Shown here piece after piece: positions 34,882-43,850 of a stretch of 64,000 nucleotides of DNA. The notes beneath the pieces are model-generated. The model had not been told where the DNA came from and did not search any database. It saw nothing but the letters and a program-made list of their open reading frames with translations. The DNA is taken from assembly GCA_035358815.1 (NCBI GenBank), contig DAOPQC010000003.1, positions 186,001-250,000 of the forward strand, in the 5' to 3' direction. A program made the translations under genes and the position numbers. The first letter of the stretch is position 1; the number at the start of each line of letters is the position of its first letter. The DNA comes from Thermoanaerobaculales bacterium (GTDB lineage Bacteria; Acidobacteriota; Thermoanaerobaculia; Thermoanaerobaculales; Sulfomarinibacteraceae).

Positions 34882-35460
34882 ACGAACGGCACCGGCAACG
34901 TCACCGAGCTGCTGCTGGCATTCAGGGACGGCGACCGCGCCGCCTTCGATCAGCTGGTGCCCCTGCTCTACGACGACCTGCGCAGGGTTGCGCGGGCTCA
35001 GCTGCGGCGCGGCCGGCCGGGCGCGACCCTCGGCACCACCGTGCTGGTCCACGAGCTCTACCTCAAGATGGCCGACCAGCGGCGCCTCGACGCCCGCGAC
35101 CGCGGTCACTTTCTGGCGATCTCGGCGCACGCGATGCGCCAGGTGATCGCCGACTACGCCCGCCGCCGGGCCGCGAGCAAGCGCGGCGGCGACCTCGAGC
35201 CGGTCCCGCTCGACGAGGCCCCCGAGATCGCCGACCGGGAGGCGCGCTGGCTGCTCGACGTCGACCGCGCCCTCGACCGGCTGGCGGCGCGCGACGAGCG
35301 GATGGCGCGAGTCGTCGAGTGCCGCTTCTTCGCCGGCTTCGGCGAGGAGGAGACGGCGGCGGCGCTCCGCACCTCGCTGCGGACCGTGCAGCGTGACTGG
35401 GTGCGGGCCCGGGCCTGGCTCAGGGAGGAGCTGGGCGGAGATGGCGAGCCAGCCCTCTGA
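34882..35460 (+). CDS. ECF RNA polymerase sigma factor (ECF-SigK/TIGR02999-like), start possibly ACG
   Basis: Region 2 (ELLLAFRDGDRAAFDQLVPLL onward, with HELYLKMADQ and HFLAISAHAMRQVIADYARR) and region 4 (VVECRFFAGFGEEETAAALR) are both present, as in the ECF group common in Acidobacteria and Planctomycetes. The first possible GTG is at 34957, which would cut region 2. The full domain extends upstream in frame to an ACG at 34882, four bases after GGGAGGG, in the place where relatives have ATG. So the start is either a rare ACG or a base change. The kinase-TPR gene overlaps its end by 20 bp, suggesting joint expression and possible control of this sigma by the kinase. Confidence 0.85.
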   Translation, partial: TNGTGNVTELLLAFRDGDRAAFDQLVPLLYDDLRRVARAQLRRGRPGATLGTTVLVHELYLKMADQRRLDARDRGHFLAISAHAMRQVIADYARRRAASKRGGDLEPVPLDEAPEIADREARWLLDVDRALDRLAARDERMARVVECRFFAGFGEEETAAALRTSLRTVQRDWVRARAWLREELGGDGEPAL

Positions 35461-38242
35461 GTCGCGCTGGTCGCGGGCGGACTCGATCCTCGAGGCGGCC
35501 CTCGACCTGCCCACGGGTGAGCGGCCGGCGCTGATCGCCGAGCGGTGCGCCGGCGATCGCGCGCTCGCCGACCTGGTCGAGCGCCTGCTGGTCCGCTGCC
35601 AGGAGGACGACACCGAGCTGATGCCGGGGGGCGCCCTCGCCGGCAGCCTCGCCGAAGGCCTCGGCCGGGAGCTCGAGCTCGGCCATGATCCCGAGGGGCA
35701 GGTGATCGGCCGCTACCGGGTGCTGCGCGAGATCGCGCGCGGCGGCATGGCGGTGGTCTACCTCGCCGGGCGCGCCGAGGACGACTTCCACCAGCTGGTC
35801 GCGCTCAAGCTGCTCCAGCCGGGCCTGGAGAGCGAGCACGTTGTGCGCCGCTTCCACCTCGAGCGCCAGATCCTGGCCAGCGCCCGCCACCCCAACATCG
35901 CGCAGCTGCTCGACGCGGGTGTCACCGACGACGGCCGGCCGTTCCTCGCCATGGAGTACGTGGACGGGGAGCCCATCGACGCCTTCTGCGACCAGCGCCG
36001 GCTGTCGGTGAGCCAGCGTCTGTGGCTCTTCCTGGACGTCGCCCGGGCGGTCGACCATGCCCATCGCAACCTGGTCGTCCACCGTGACATCAAGCCGTCC
36101 AACATCCTGGTCACCGGAGACGGCAACGTCAAGCTGCTCGACTTCGGCATTGCCAAGGTGCTGGAGGACGACGGCGAGGCCGTCACCCGCACTCACATGC
36201 GGGTGATGACACCCGCCTTCGCGAGCCCGGAGCAGATCGAGGGCGATCCGATCACGACCTCGACCGACATCTATCAGCTCGGGATGCTGCTCTACCTGCT
36301 GCTCGCCGGAAGGTGGCCCTATCCGCGCGCCTCGGCCTCCGACGCCGCGATGCTGCTGGCGATCTGCCGCGAGCCGCCGATCCGTCCGAGCACCGCGGCG
36401 GGAGGCCGCGGCGACGCCGAGGCGGTGCCGGGCAGTCCGGCCGTCACCACTGCCGAGGTCGCTCACCGCAGGGCGTCCCATCCCGCCCGGCTGAGGAGGG
36501 AGCTGGCCGGAGACCTCGACACCATCGTGCTCACCGCGCTGCGCAAGGAGCCGGAGCGCCGTTACGCTTCGGTGGCTCAGCTCGTGGGCGACGTCGAGCG
36601 CTACCTCGAGGGCAGGACGATCTCGGCGCGCCCGGACACCGTGAGCTACCGCCTGCGCACCTTCGTGCGCCGGCACACCGCCGCCACCGCGACCGCCGCC
36701 GCCTCGCTCGCGCTGGTGGTCGGGCTGGTGGCCTTCTTCACCGTCGAGCTCGGCATCGAGCGGAACCGCGCCCGCTTGGAGGCCCGCAAGGCCGGCGAGA
36801 TCGCGACCTTCCTGACCGGTCTCTTCCAGGTGTCGGCGCCAACCCGGTCGAAGGGCGAGGCGTTGACCGCCCGCGAGCTGCTCGACCGCGGTGCCGAGCG
36901 GATCGACGCCGAGCTCGCCGACCAGCCCCAGCTCCAGGCGGCGATGATGACGATCATCGGGTCGGTCTACGGCGAGCTCGCGATGTTCGACGAGGGCCGC
37001 GCCCTGCTCGAGCGCGCGGTCGAGATCCGCCGCCGCCACCCGGGCGCGCGGGACCTCGATCTCGCCGCGTCGCTCTACGCCCTCGGCGAGGTCGGTGAGC
37101 GCACGCGCGACCTCGAGCTCGCGCGCTCGAGCTTCACCGAGGCGTTGGAGATCCGGGAGGCTGCCCTCGGGCGCGAGCACCCTGACGTGGCGCGCGCTCG
37201 CGATGCTCTCGGCGTCATCCTCCGCCATGACGGTGACCTCGAGGCCGCCCGCGCCCTGCACGAGGAGGCGATCCAGGTCCTCTCCGCGACGCTCGGACCG
37301 GGCGACGCGGCCTACGGCCTCGCCCTCAACCGGCTGGCGGTGGTGTTGCAGGACCAGCGCGACTACCGGGGATCGATCCCGCTGTTCGAGGAGGCGATCG
37401 CCGTGCTCGACGCCACTGCCGGCGCGGATCACCCCTACACGGCATCGGCGAAGTTCAACTTCGCGAACTCGCTGCGCCACACCGGGCGCGAGGAGGATGC
37501 TGACGAGGTCTACCGGGAGGTCCTGCCCGCGATTGAAGCCCTGTTCGGCCCCCACCACCCGGCGGTGGCGACGGTCCTCAACAACCACTCCAACCTGCTG
37601 CGCGCCATGGGCCGCCTCGACCAGGCCGAGGCGACTCTGCAGCGGGCGCTCGCCATCTGGTCGGCGTCGCTCGGGCCGCACCACCCCCAGGTTGGCTGGG
37701 CGCTCAACAACCTCGGACTGGTGGAGCGCGACCGCGGCAATCACGCGGCGGCACACGACTACTTCGCGCGCTCGGTCGAGATCGCCGAGGCCGCCCACGG
37801 ACCGGACCATGCCGACGTCGCCACCCAGCTCGCCAACCTCGCCGGCGAGCTGCACAGCCTCGGCGACACCCAGGGGGCCATCCCCCTGATGGAGCGGGCG
37901 ATCGAGATCCGCGAGCGGGTGTTCGGTCCCGACCACTCGTTCGTCGGCGAGCCGGTGGGCGAGCTCGCCGCCTTCCAGCTCGCGCTGGGCCGCTACGCCG
38001 AGGCCGAGGCCCTATTCCGGCGCGCCGCCGAGCTCGGGCGCAAGGAGCCCGAGCACCGGGTCCACGAGATCACCACCCCGCGGATCGGTCAGGCCCGTTG
38101 CCTGGCCGCCCTCGGTCGCCCGGCGGAGGCCGCGGCGGTGCTGGGCGCGGAGCGCGAGCAGTGCGCTGCCGACGCGCGGGCGCTGGTCGACGCGGCCCTC
38201 GCCGAGATCGAGGCCGGCCGGACCACACAACCGGCGCATTGA
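35441..38242 (+). CDS. Ser/Thr protein kinase with membrane helix and TPR repeats
   Basis: The 933-residue protein has a complete Hanks-type kinase domain (about 90-360): glycine loop IARGGMAVVYLA, Lys123, HRDIKPSN (HRD 214-216), DFGIAK (DFG 235-237) and a FASPEQI activation-segment end. A membrane helix lies near 430-450, and then about ten TPR-like repeats with Asn-Leu-Gly-rich helices (LNRLAVVLQDQRDY, LNNLGLVERDRGNH) form an extracytoplasmic sensor or scaffold. It starts inside the sigma factor gene. Known of such pairs in Acidobacteria: the kinase probably receives an envelope signal and acts with the ECF factor; the phosphorylation target is not established here. Confidence 0.92.
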   Translation: MASQPSESRWSRADSILEAALDLPTGERPALIAERCAGDRALADLVERLLVRCQEDDTELMPGGALAGSLAEGLGRELELGHDPEGQVIGRYRVLREIARGGMAVVYLAGRAEDDFHQLVALKLLQPGLESEHVVRRFHLERQILASARHPNIAQLLDAGVTDDGRPFLAMEYVDGEPIDAFCDQRRLSVSQRLWLFLDVARAVDHAHRNLVVHRDIKPSNILVTGDGNVKLLDFGIAKVLEDDGEAVTRTHMRVMTPAFASPEQIEGDPITTSTDIYQLGMLLYLLLAGRWPYPRASASDAAMLLAICREPPIRPSTAAGGRGDAEAVPGSPAVTTAEVAHRRASHPARLRRELAGDLDTIVLTALRKEPERRYASVAQLVGDVERYLEGRTISARPDTVSYRLRTFVRRHTAATATAAASLALVVGLVAFFTVELGIERNRARLEARKAGEIATFLTGLFQVSAPTRSKGEALTARELLDRGAERIDAELADQPQLQAAMMTIIGSVYGELAMFDEGRALLERAVEIRRRHPGARDLDLAASLYALGEVGERTRDLELARSSFTEALEIREAALGREHPDVARARDALGVILRHDGDLEAARALHEEAIQVLSATLGPGDAAYGLALNRLAVVLQDQRDYRGSIPLFEEAIAVLDATAGADHPYTASAKFNFANSLRHTGREEDADEVYREVLPAIEALFGPHHPAVATVLNNHSNLLRAMGRLDQAEATLQRALAIWSASLGPHHPQVGWALNNLGLVERDRGNHAAAHDYFARSVEIAEAAHGPDHADVATQLANLAGELHSLGDTQGAIPLMERAIEIRERVFGPDHSFVGEPVGELAAFQLALGRYAEAEALFRRAAELGRKEPEHRVHEITTPRIGQARCLAALGRPAEAAAVLGAEREQCAADARALVDAALAEIEAGRTTQPAH

Positions 38243-38291
38243 GGGCCACTCTGAGGGCGCCTCCGACGCCTGTCTGATTCGAGCCGCCGCC

Positions 38292-38300
38292 TGCTACACT
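38292..38300 (+). promoter_or_regulatory. Extended -10 promoter before the STAS gene
   Basis: TGCTACACT is a TGnTAnnCT extended -10 box. The same nine bases stand before carA. The -35 region is not conserved. Confidence 0.5.
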
Positions 38301-38367
38301 CAACTGGCAGAACCCACATCCGCGTGTCGAAAGGCCGCTGTGCCGATCGCGAATGGAGGCGGAGCCC

Positions 38368-38739
38368 ATGACCAGGAACAAGCTTGAGTACTCCAGTGAG
38401 GCCCCGGATGCCGCCGACCGCGAGCTGGTGGTCTACACGCTGGTCGGTCCCCTGTGCGGGTCGGAGCCGGCCTACGAATTCCAGGACGAGGTCCGAAGAA
38501 AGGTCGCCGGCGGAAGCAGAAAGATCGTCATCGACCTCGCCGGCGTGGAGAGGATCGACAGCTGCGGGATCGGCATCCTGGCATCCCTGATGTGGTCGGC
38601 CTCGCAAGTCAAGGGCGGGATGGTGCTGGCCGCGGTCCCACGACAGGTCGAGAAGCTTCTCCAGATCGTGATGCTGCTCGACCACATCGACCACGCGGCC
38701 TCGCGCGAGGCCGCGATCGCGTTGCTGCAAGGCAGATAA
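38368..38739 (+). CDS. STAS-domain anti-sigma-factor-antagonist-like protein
   Basis: The 123-residue protein is one STAS domain. The phosphorylation-loop motif reads IDSCGIGILASLM (DSCG at 64-67). In SpoIIAA/RsbV proteins this is usually DS(S/T)G, so one of the two hydroxyl residues is Cys here. Such proteins capture an anti-sigma factor or form part of MlaB-like lipid transport complexes. It stands 39 bp before an ABC-2 exporter. The neighbouring RsbU-like phosphatase at 42849 could be its partner. The ATG at 38368 was preferred to 38353 because GGAGGCGGAG lies directly ahead of it. Confidence 0.83.
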   Translation: MTRNKLEYSSEAPDAADRELVVYTLVGPLCGSEPAYEFQDEVRRKVAGGSRKIVIDLAGVERIDSCGIGILASLMWSASQVKGGMVLAAVPRQVEKLLQIVMLLDHIDHAASREAAIALLQGR

Positions 38740-38778
38740 CCTCGACCGCCGCGAACGGGCACGGGAGCAGTACGGCTG

Positions 38779-39707
<929 letters not shown>

Positions 39708-39708
<1 letters not shown>

Positions 39709-40967
39709 TGGCCGCCTTCCGGATCCTGCGCCGCGATCTTCTGCGCTACCTGCGCAACCCGGGCCGCACCGCGCTCCTGTTCGCGATCCCGCTGATGATG
39801 GCCGCGATCTTCGCCGTCGTCTTCGGCGGTCACGGGGACGACGGCGGCATCGTGATCCGGGTGCTGCTGTGGGACGAGGACTCGAGCCTGCTCGGGCGGA
39901 TGCTCCAGGGCGCGGGGGACCGGCCGGAGGCCGAGGGCCGCCTCGAGGTGGTGCCGGTGGGGCCGGAGGGCATGGAGATGATGCGCCACGGCGACGCCTC
40001 GGCGCTGGTCCATCTGCCGAAGGGGTTCACGCGCGCCGTCATCGACGGCGACCCGGCCACCGTCGAGCTGGTCAAGAACCCCGCCCAGCGCTTCCTGCCC
40101 CTGGTCGTCGAGGAGGGCGTGGTCCTGGGCGCCACGGTGCTGTCCGCGGGCTCGCGCGCGCTGCGGCCGGAGCTCGACGTCGTCTCCTCCTTCCTCGATG
40201 CCGACCATGCGCCCGAGGACGCCGCGGTGGCGTCGCTCAGCGCCTCCTTCAACCGCCGCGCCAGGCAGCTCGACCGCTACGTGTTTCCGCCGGTGGTCAG
40301 GCTCGAGGCGGTCGACGTCGGCGCGCAGGAGGGCGAAGAGACCGCGGCGAAACCGCAGGGGATCGCCGCGGTGCTGAGCGTGTTCCTGCCCGGCTTCGCG
40401 ATCCTGGGCGTGCTGTTCCTGGCCCAGTCGGCGACCCGGGACATGCTGCACGACCGCGAGACCGGGGTGGTGCGGCAGCTGCTCACCGCGCCGGTCACCC
40501 CCGCCTCGTACCTGGCCGGCAAGTGCCTGTCGGTGCTGGTGGTCAGCGGCGCGGGGCTCGGGCTGCTGGTCGCCGCGGGTGTCGCCGCCGGCGTCAGCTG
40601 GGGGCCGCCCCTGGCGGTGGCCGCGGTGGTGGTGGCCGCCGCCGTCGCCGCGAGCGGGACCCTGCTGCTGATCTCGAGCGTTGTCGGCAGCGAGCGCCAG
40701 GGGGATGCGCTGTCGACCATCGTCATCATGAGCTGGTGCATGCTCGGCGGCGCCTTCGTGCCGCTCGCCCAGATGCCGGCCTTCCTCCACCCGATCGCCA
40801 GCACCACCCTGGTCTACTGGGCGACCTCGGCCTTCGCGGCCCTGATCGCCGGCGGCGCCCTCGCCGACGTCCTGCCCAACCTGGCGGTGCTCGCCGGCGG
40901 CGGGGCGCTCGGCATCGCGGTCGGCGCGGCGGTCATGGGCCGCCGTCTCGCGCGGGGGCTGCTGTGA
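39708..40967 (+). CDS. ABC-2 type permease, first subunit
   Basis: The 419-residue protein has one N-terminal helix (20-40), a large extracytoplasmic domain (about 45-215) and five C-terminal helices with the QSATRDMLHDRETGVVRQLLTAPVTP coupling segment, the YhgE/NatB-like layout. It probably forms a heterodimeric channel with the next gene's product. The stop overlaps that gene's GTG by 4 bp. The substrate is unknown; drug or lipid export is typical of the family. Confidence 0.9.
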
Positions 40968-42130
40968 GCCGCGCCGCGCTCACCCTCGCCCGGCTCGACC
41001 TCCGGCAGACCCTCGCCGACCGCAGCGCGGTGATGTGGATGTTCATCATGCCGGTCGTCTTCGCCACCTTCTTCGGGATGGTGATGGGCGGCGGCTCCGA
41101 CCCGACCACCGCGCAGGTCAAGCTGACCGTGGTCGACGAGGACCGCGGCGAGCTCGCCAGGATGCTCATCGACGACCTCGCGGGCGCGCGCCTGGCGATC
41201 GCCGAGATCCCTCCCGAGGCCGCGGGCTCGACCCCGGACAAGACCCGCACCCTGGTCATCCCGAAGGGCTTCACCGAGCGGGTGCTGGCCGGAGACCAGG
41301 TGACACTGGTTCTCGAGCGCGACCCCGGCAGCAACTCCGAGGCCTCGCTCGCCGCCCAGGCCCGGATCGCGGGCGCGATCGCCCGGCTCATCGGCCGGCT
41401 GGTCGAGGCGCAGGCGGCGTCGGAAACCGAGGGACCGGCAGAGCTCGGCGCCGTGCTCGCCACTGCCGGTGCGGTTGACGTGGTGACGGTGGAGTCCCGC
41501 TATGCGGGCAAGGCCCGCGTCGCGCCGGGCGGCTTCGCGCACTCGGTGCCGGGCAACACCGTCATGTTCGTGATGCTGGTCGCGCTCACCTACGGCGCCG
41601 GCAGCGTCAGCGCCGAACGCATGAGCGGCATGCTGCGCCGGATCGCCACCAGCCCGGTGTCGAAGGCCGACATCATCCTCGGCAAGATCATCGGCCGCAT
41701 GGCGGTCGCCGCGGTTCAGGTCACCGTCCTCGTGCTGGTCTGTCTCCTCGGCGCCCGCTTCTTCGGCGAGGGGCTCGGCGGCCGGCCGCTCGCGGTCTGG
41801 GCGATCCTGATCCTGTTCGGGGCGACGGTGGCGCCGCTCGGCGTCGCGGTCGGCGGCTTCATCCGCGATCCCGACCGCGCCGCGAACGTCGGCGTGATGG
41901 CGACGCTGGGCATGGCCGCCCTCGGCGGCTGCTGGTGGCCGATCGAGGTGGTGTCCCCGGCGCTGCAGAAGGTCGCCCTGCTGTTTCCGACCGGCTGGGC
42001 GATGCGCGCCCTGCACGGCGTGATCTCGTTCGGCGAGGGGCTGCAAGGAGTGGCAGTGCCGCTCGCGGCGCTCGCGCTCTACGGCCTCGCTTTCACCGCC
42101 GCCGCCGCCCGCCTGCTGCGCGCCGACTGA
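40964..42130 (+). CDS. ABC-2 type permease, second subunit
   Basis: The 388-residue protein has the same plan as its neighbour: one N-terminal helix (19-40), an extracytoplasmic domain, then a helix bundle with VSAERMSGMLRRIATSPVSKADI as coupling segment and GGCWWPIEVVSPALQKVALLFPTGWAM in the last extracytoplasmic loop. It starts at a GTG overlapping the previous stop. The two permeases are diverged copies, which suggests a heterodimer. Confidence 0.9.
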   Translation: MSRAALTLARLDLRQTLADRSAVMWMFIMPVVFATFFGMVMGGGSDPTTAQVKLTVVDEDRGELARMLIDDLAGARLAIAEIPPEAAGSTPDKTRTLVIPKGFTERVLAGDQVTLVLERDPGSNSEASLAAQARIAGAIARLIGRLVEAQAASETEGPAELGAVLATAGAVDVVTVESRYAGKARVAPGGFAHSVPGNTVMFVMLVALTYGAGSVSAERMSGMLRRIATSPVSKADIILGKIIGRMAVAAVQVTVLVLVCLLGARFFGEGLGGRPLAVWAILILFGATVAPLGVAVGGFIRDPDRAANVGVMATLGMAALGGCWWPIEVVSPALQKVALLFPTGWAMRALHGVISFGEGLQGVAVPLAALALYGLAFTAAAARLLRAD

Positions 42131-42150
42131 GCCGCGGCGGCCGCAGCCGG

Positions 42151-42756
42151 TCAGCCGCGATGGTGCCGCTCGTAGTAGCGCCGCGCCTTGGCCCGGTTGC
42201 CGCAGCTCGCCATGTCGCACCACTTGCGGCGGCCGTTGCGGCTGCCGTCGAGAAACAGCCACGAGCAGGTCTCAGAGGCGCACTCCCGCACGCGCTCGAC
42301 GCGCTCCGAGGTCAGCAGATCGGCGGCCGACCGCACCACCGGCCACAGCATCTGATCGACGGTGCCCTCGGGAACCAACCACTCCCAGCGGCAGCGCGCC
42401 TCACCCGGCCGCAGGCGCAGGTGCGGCAGCGCCTCGGCGAGGAGTCGGTTGATCGCGCCGAGGCCTTCGGCGTCCGGCGGCTGTCCCTCGGCGATCCGCG
42501 CGAAGGCGAGGAAGATCGCCGCACGAAGCTCCGCGGCGCGCCGCACCGCCGCTGCCGCTTTCTCTCGTTCGCGGCGCGCGCGCTCGAGCAACCGCTGGCC
42601 CTGGCCCGGGGCGAGGACGCCGGCCTGCACCGCCCACGCGACGAGGTCCGCGTACGCGAGGACCGAGTCCGCCGGCGGCTCGAGGCGGGCCGCGAGAGCG
42701 TTCGCGAAGTCCAGACAGAGGCTGCCAGCATCGAACTGGAAGGTCGGCTCGGCCAT
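42151..42756 (-). CDS. CGNR zinc-finger transcription regulator (ABATE domain)
   Basis: The 201-residue protein has the ABATE N-terminal domain (FQFDAGSLCLDFANAL at the start) and a C-terminal CGNR zinc finger. The ligands are in VRECASETCSWLFLD and KWCDMASCGNRAKARRYYERH. These proteins are putative DNA-binding regulators responding to stress or small molecules. The start at 42756 is supported by a -10 box (TATCAT) ending 5 nt before the ATG, predicting a leaderless mRNA. It is divergent from the PP2C gene, with overlapping -35 boxes, so it may control both itself and that gene. Confidence 0.87.
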   Translation of the reverse strand: MAEPTFQFDAGSLCLDFANALAARLEPPADSVLAYADLVAWAVQAGVLAPGQGQRLLERARREREKAAAAVRRAAELRAAIFLAFARIAEGQPPDAEGLGAINRLLAEALPHLRLRPGEARCRWEWLVPEGTVDQMLWPVVRSAADLLTSERVERVRECASETCSWLFLDGSRNGRRKWCDMASCGNRAKARRYYERHHRG

Positions 42757-42761
42757 GACCC

Positions 42762-42789
42762 ATGATAACCGATATTCTTCACTTGACAA
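42762..42789 (-). promoter_or_regulatory. Promoter of the CGNR regulator, predicted leaderless
   Basis: On the minus strand TTGTCA (42789-42784), a 16-bp spacer and TATCAT (42767-42762), followed after GGGTC by the ATG. Its -35 overlaps the -35 of the opposite promoter by five bases. Confidence 0.65.
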
Positions 42790-42811
42790 GTTAGACGAGG
42801 AAGCGTATCGT
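42783..42811 (+). promoter_or_regulatory. Promoter of the zinc-finger-PP2C gene
   Basis: TTGACA (42783-42788), a 17-bp spacer and TATCGT (42806-42811). The -35 is embedded in the palindrome ACTTG-A-CAAGT (42781-42791). Two direct CGTAACT copies (42809-42815 and 42818-42824) overlap the -10 and likely start point. Confidence 0.7.
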
Positions 42812-42848
42812 AACTAGCGTAACTCTCTTTGATGGTGAGGAGACTCCG

Positions 42849-43850
42849 ATGACCGATGCTCTCATTCCCCAGCCGGGCCTCAGCGAGCTCGAGCGCCGCG
42901 CCCTGCGCAGCTCGCTTTCTGACCGCCGCGAGCGGCTGGCGGCGCTGCCGACCGCCGCGCTCGGGCCGCGCGTCGCCAGCCTGCTCGCCGAGGTCGATGC
43001 CGCCCTTGACCGGCTCGAGGGCCCGGACTTCGGGGCGTGCACCCGCTGCGACGGCCACGTCGAGGCGGACCGGCTCCGCGCCAACCCGCTGACCACCGTC
43101 TGCCTCGACTGTCTGAGCGAGCCGGAGCGGCGCGCGCTCGAGCGCGATCTCGAGCTGGCGTCGCGAGTGCAGGCCTCGCTGCTGCCGCCGTGGGACTTCT
43201 CATCCGGCGACTGGAGCGGCCACTTCCTCTACCAGCCGCACGGCGCGGTGAGCGGCGACTACGTGGACGTGCTCGCCCCGGGCGGGCCGAACGATGACCT
43301 CCTAGTCATGGTCGGCGACGTTTCCGGCAAGGGCGTCGCCGCCGCCCTGCTGATGTCGCACCTGCACGCGGTGTTCCGGGCGACGGCCGGGTCGTGCCTG
43401 GTCGAGATGGTCGAGCGTGCCAATCGCCTGCTCTGCGCCGCCTCGCCGACCGGCGCCTTCGCCACCCTGGTGGCGGCCCGGCTGCAGCCCGACGGCGAGG
43501 TCGAGCTGTGCACCGCCGGCCACACCTCGCCGATCGTCGTCGCCGCCTCCGGCATCACCGAGCTGCCCGCCGACAGCATGCCGATCGGCCTCTTCTCCGA
43601 CGCTCCCTTCGCCACCCGTCGGCTCCGCCTCGCGCCCGGCGACGCCCTCGTGCTGTACACCGACGGCCTCACCGAGAGCACGTCGGCCGACGGCGTCGAA
43701 CTCGGGGGCGAGGGCGTACGCGCGGCGCTCGCGGCGGCCTCCTGGAGGACTCCGGCCGAGCTGGTGCGGACGGCGAGCGCGGCCGCGCTCGGCTTTCACC
43801 GCCACGACGACTTGACGGTGCTCGCCGTGACTCGCCGCTCAGCCAACTGA
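42849..43850 (+). CDS. RsbU-like PP2C phosphatase with N-terminal DksA/TraR-type zinc finger
   Basis: The 333-residue protein combines two modules. Residues 10-95 form an alpha-helical part and a C4 zinc finger (Cys64, Cys67, Cys85, Cys88), like DksA/TraR proteins that bind the RNA polymerase secondary channel. Residues 97-330 form a SpoIIE/RsbU phosphatase with the metal-site motifs SGDYVD (135-140), GDVSGKG (156-162) and LYTDGLTE. RsbU-type enzymes dephosphorylate STAS proteins to release sigma factors. GGTGAGGAG lies upstream of the ATG. The STAS protein at 38368 is the nearest candidate substrate; this is inference. The end overlaps the convergent MATE gene by 12 bp. Confidence 0.88.
   Translation: MTDALIPQPGLSELERRALRSSLSDRRERLAALPTAALGPRVASLLAEVDAALDRLEGPDFGACTRCDGHVEADRLRANPLTTVCLDCLSEPERRALERDLELASRVQASLLPPWDFSSGDWSGHFLYQPHGAVSGDYVDVLAPGGPNDDLLVMVGDVSGKGVAAALLMSHLHAVFRATAGSCLVEMVERANRLLCAASPTGAFATLVAARLQPDGEVELCTAGHTSPIVVAASGITELPADSMPIGLFSDAPFATRRLRLAPGDALVLYTDGLTESTSADGVELGGEGVRAALAAASWRTPAELVRTASAAALGFHRHDDLTVLAVTRRSAN

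Noticed and set aside
34957..35460. GTG at 34957 as the start of the sigma factor
   Set aside because: It would remove the first helix of region 2, which is plainly encoded upstream in the same frame.
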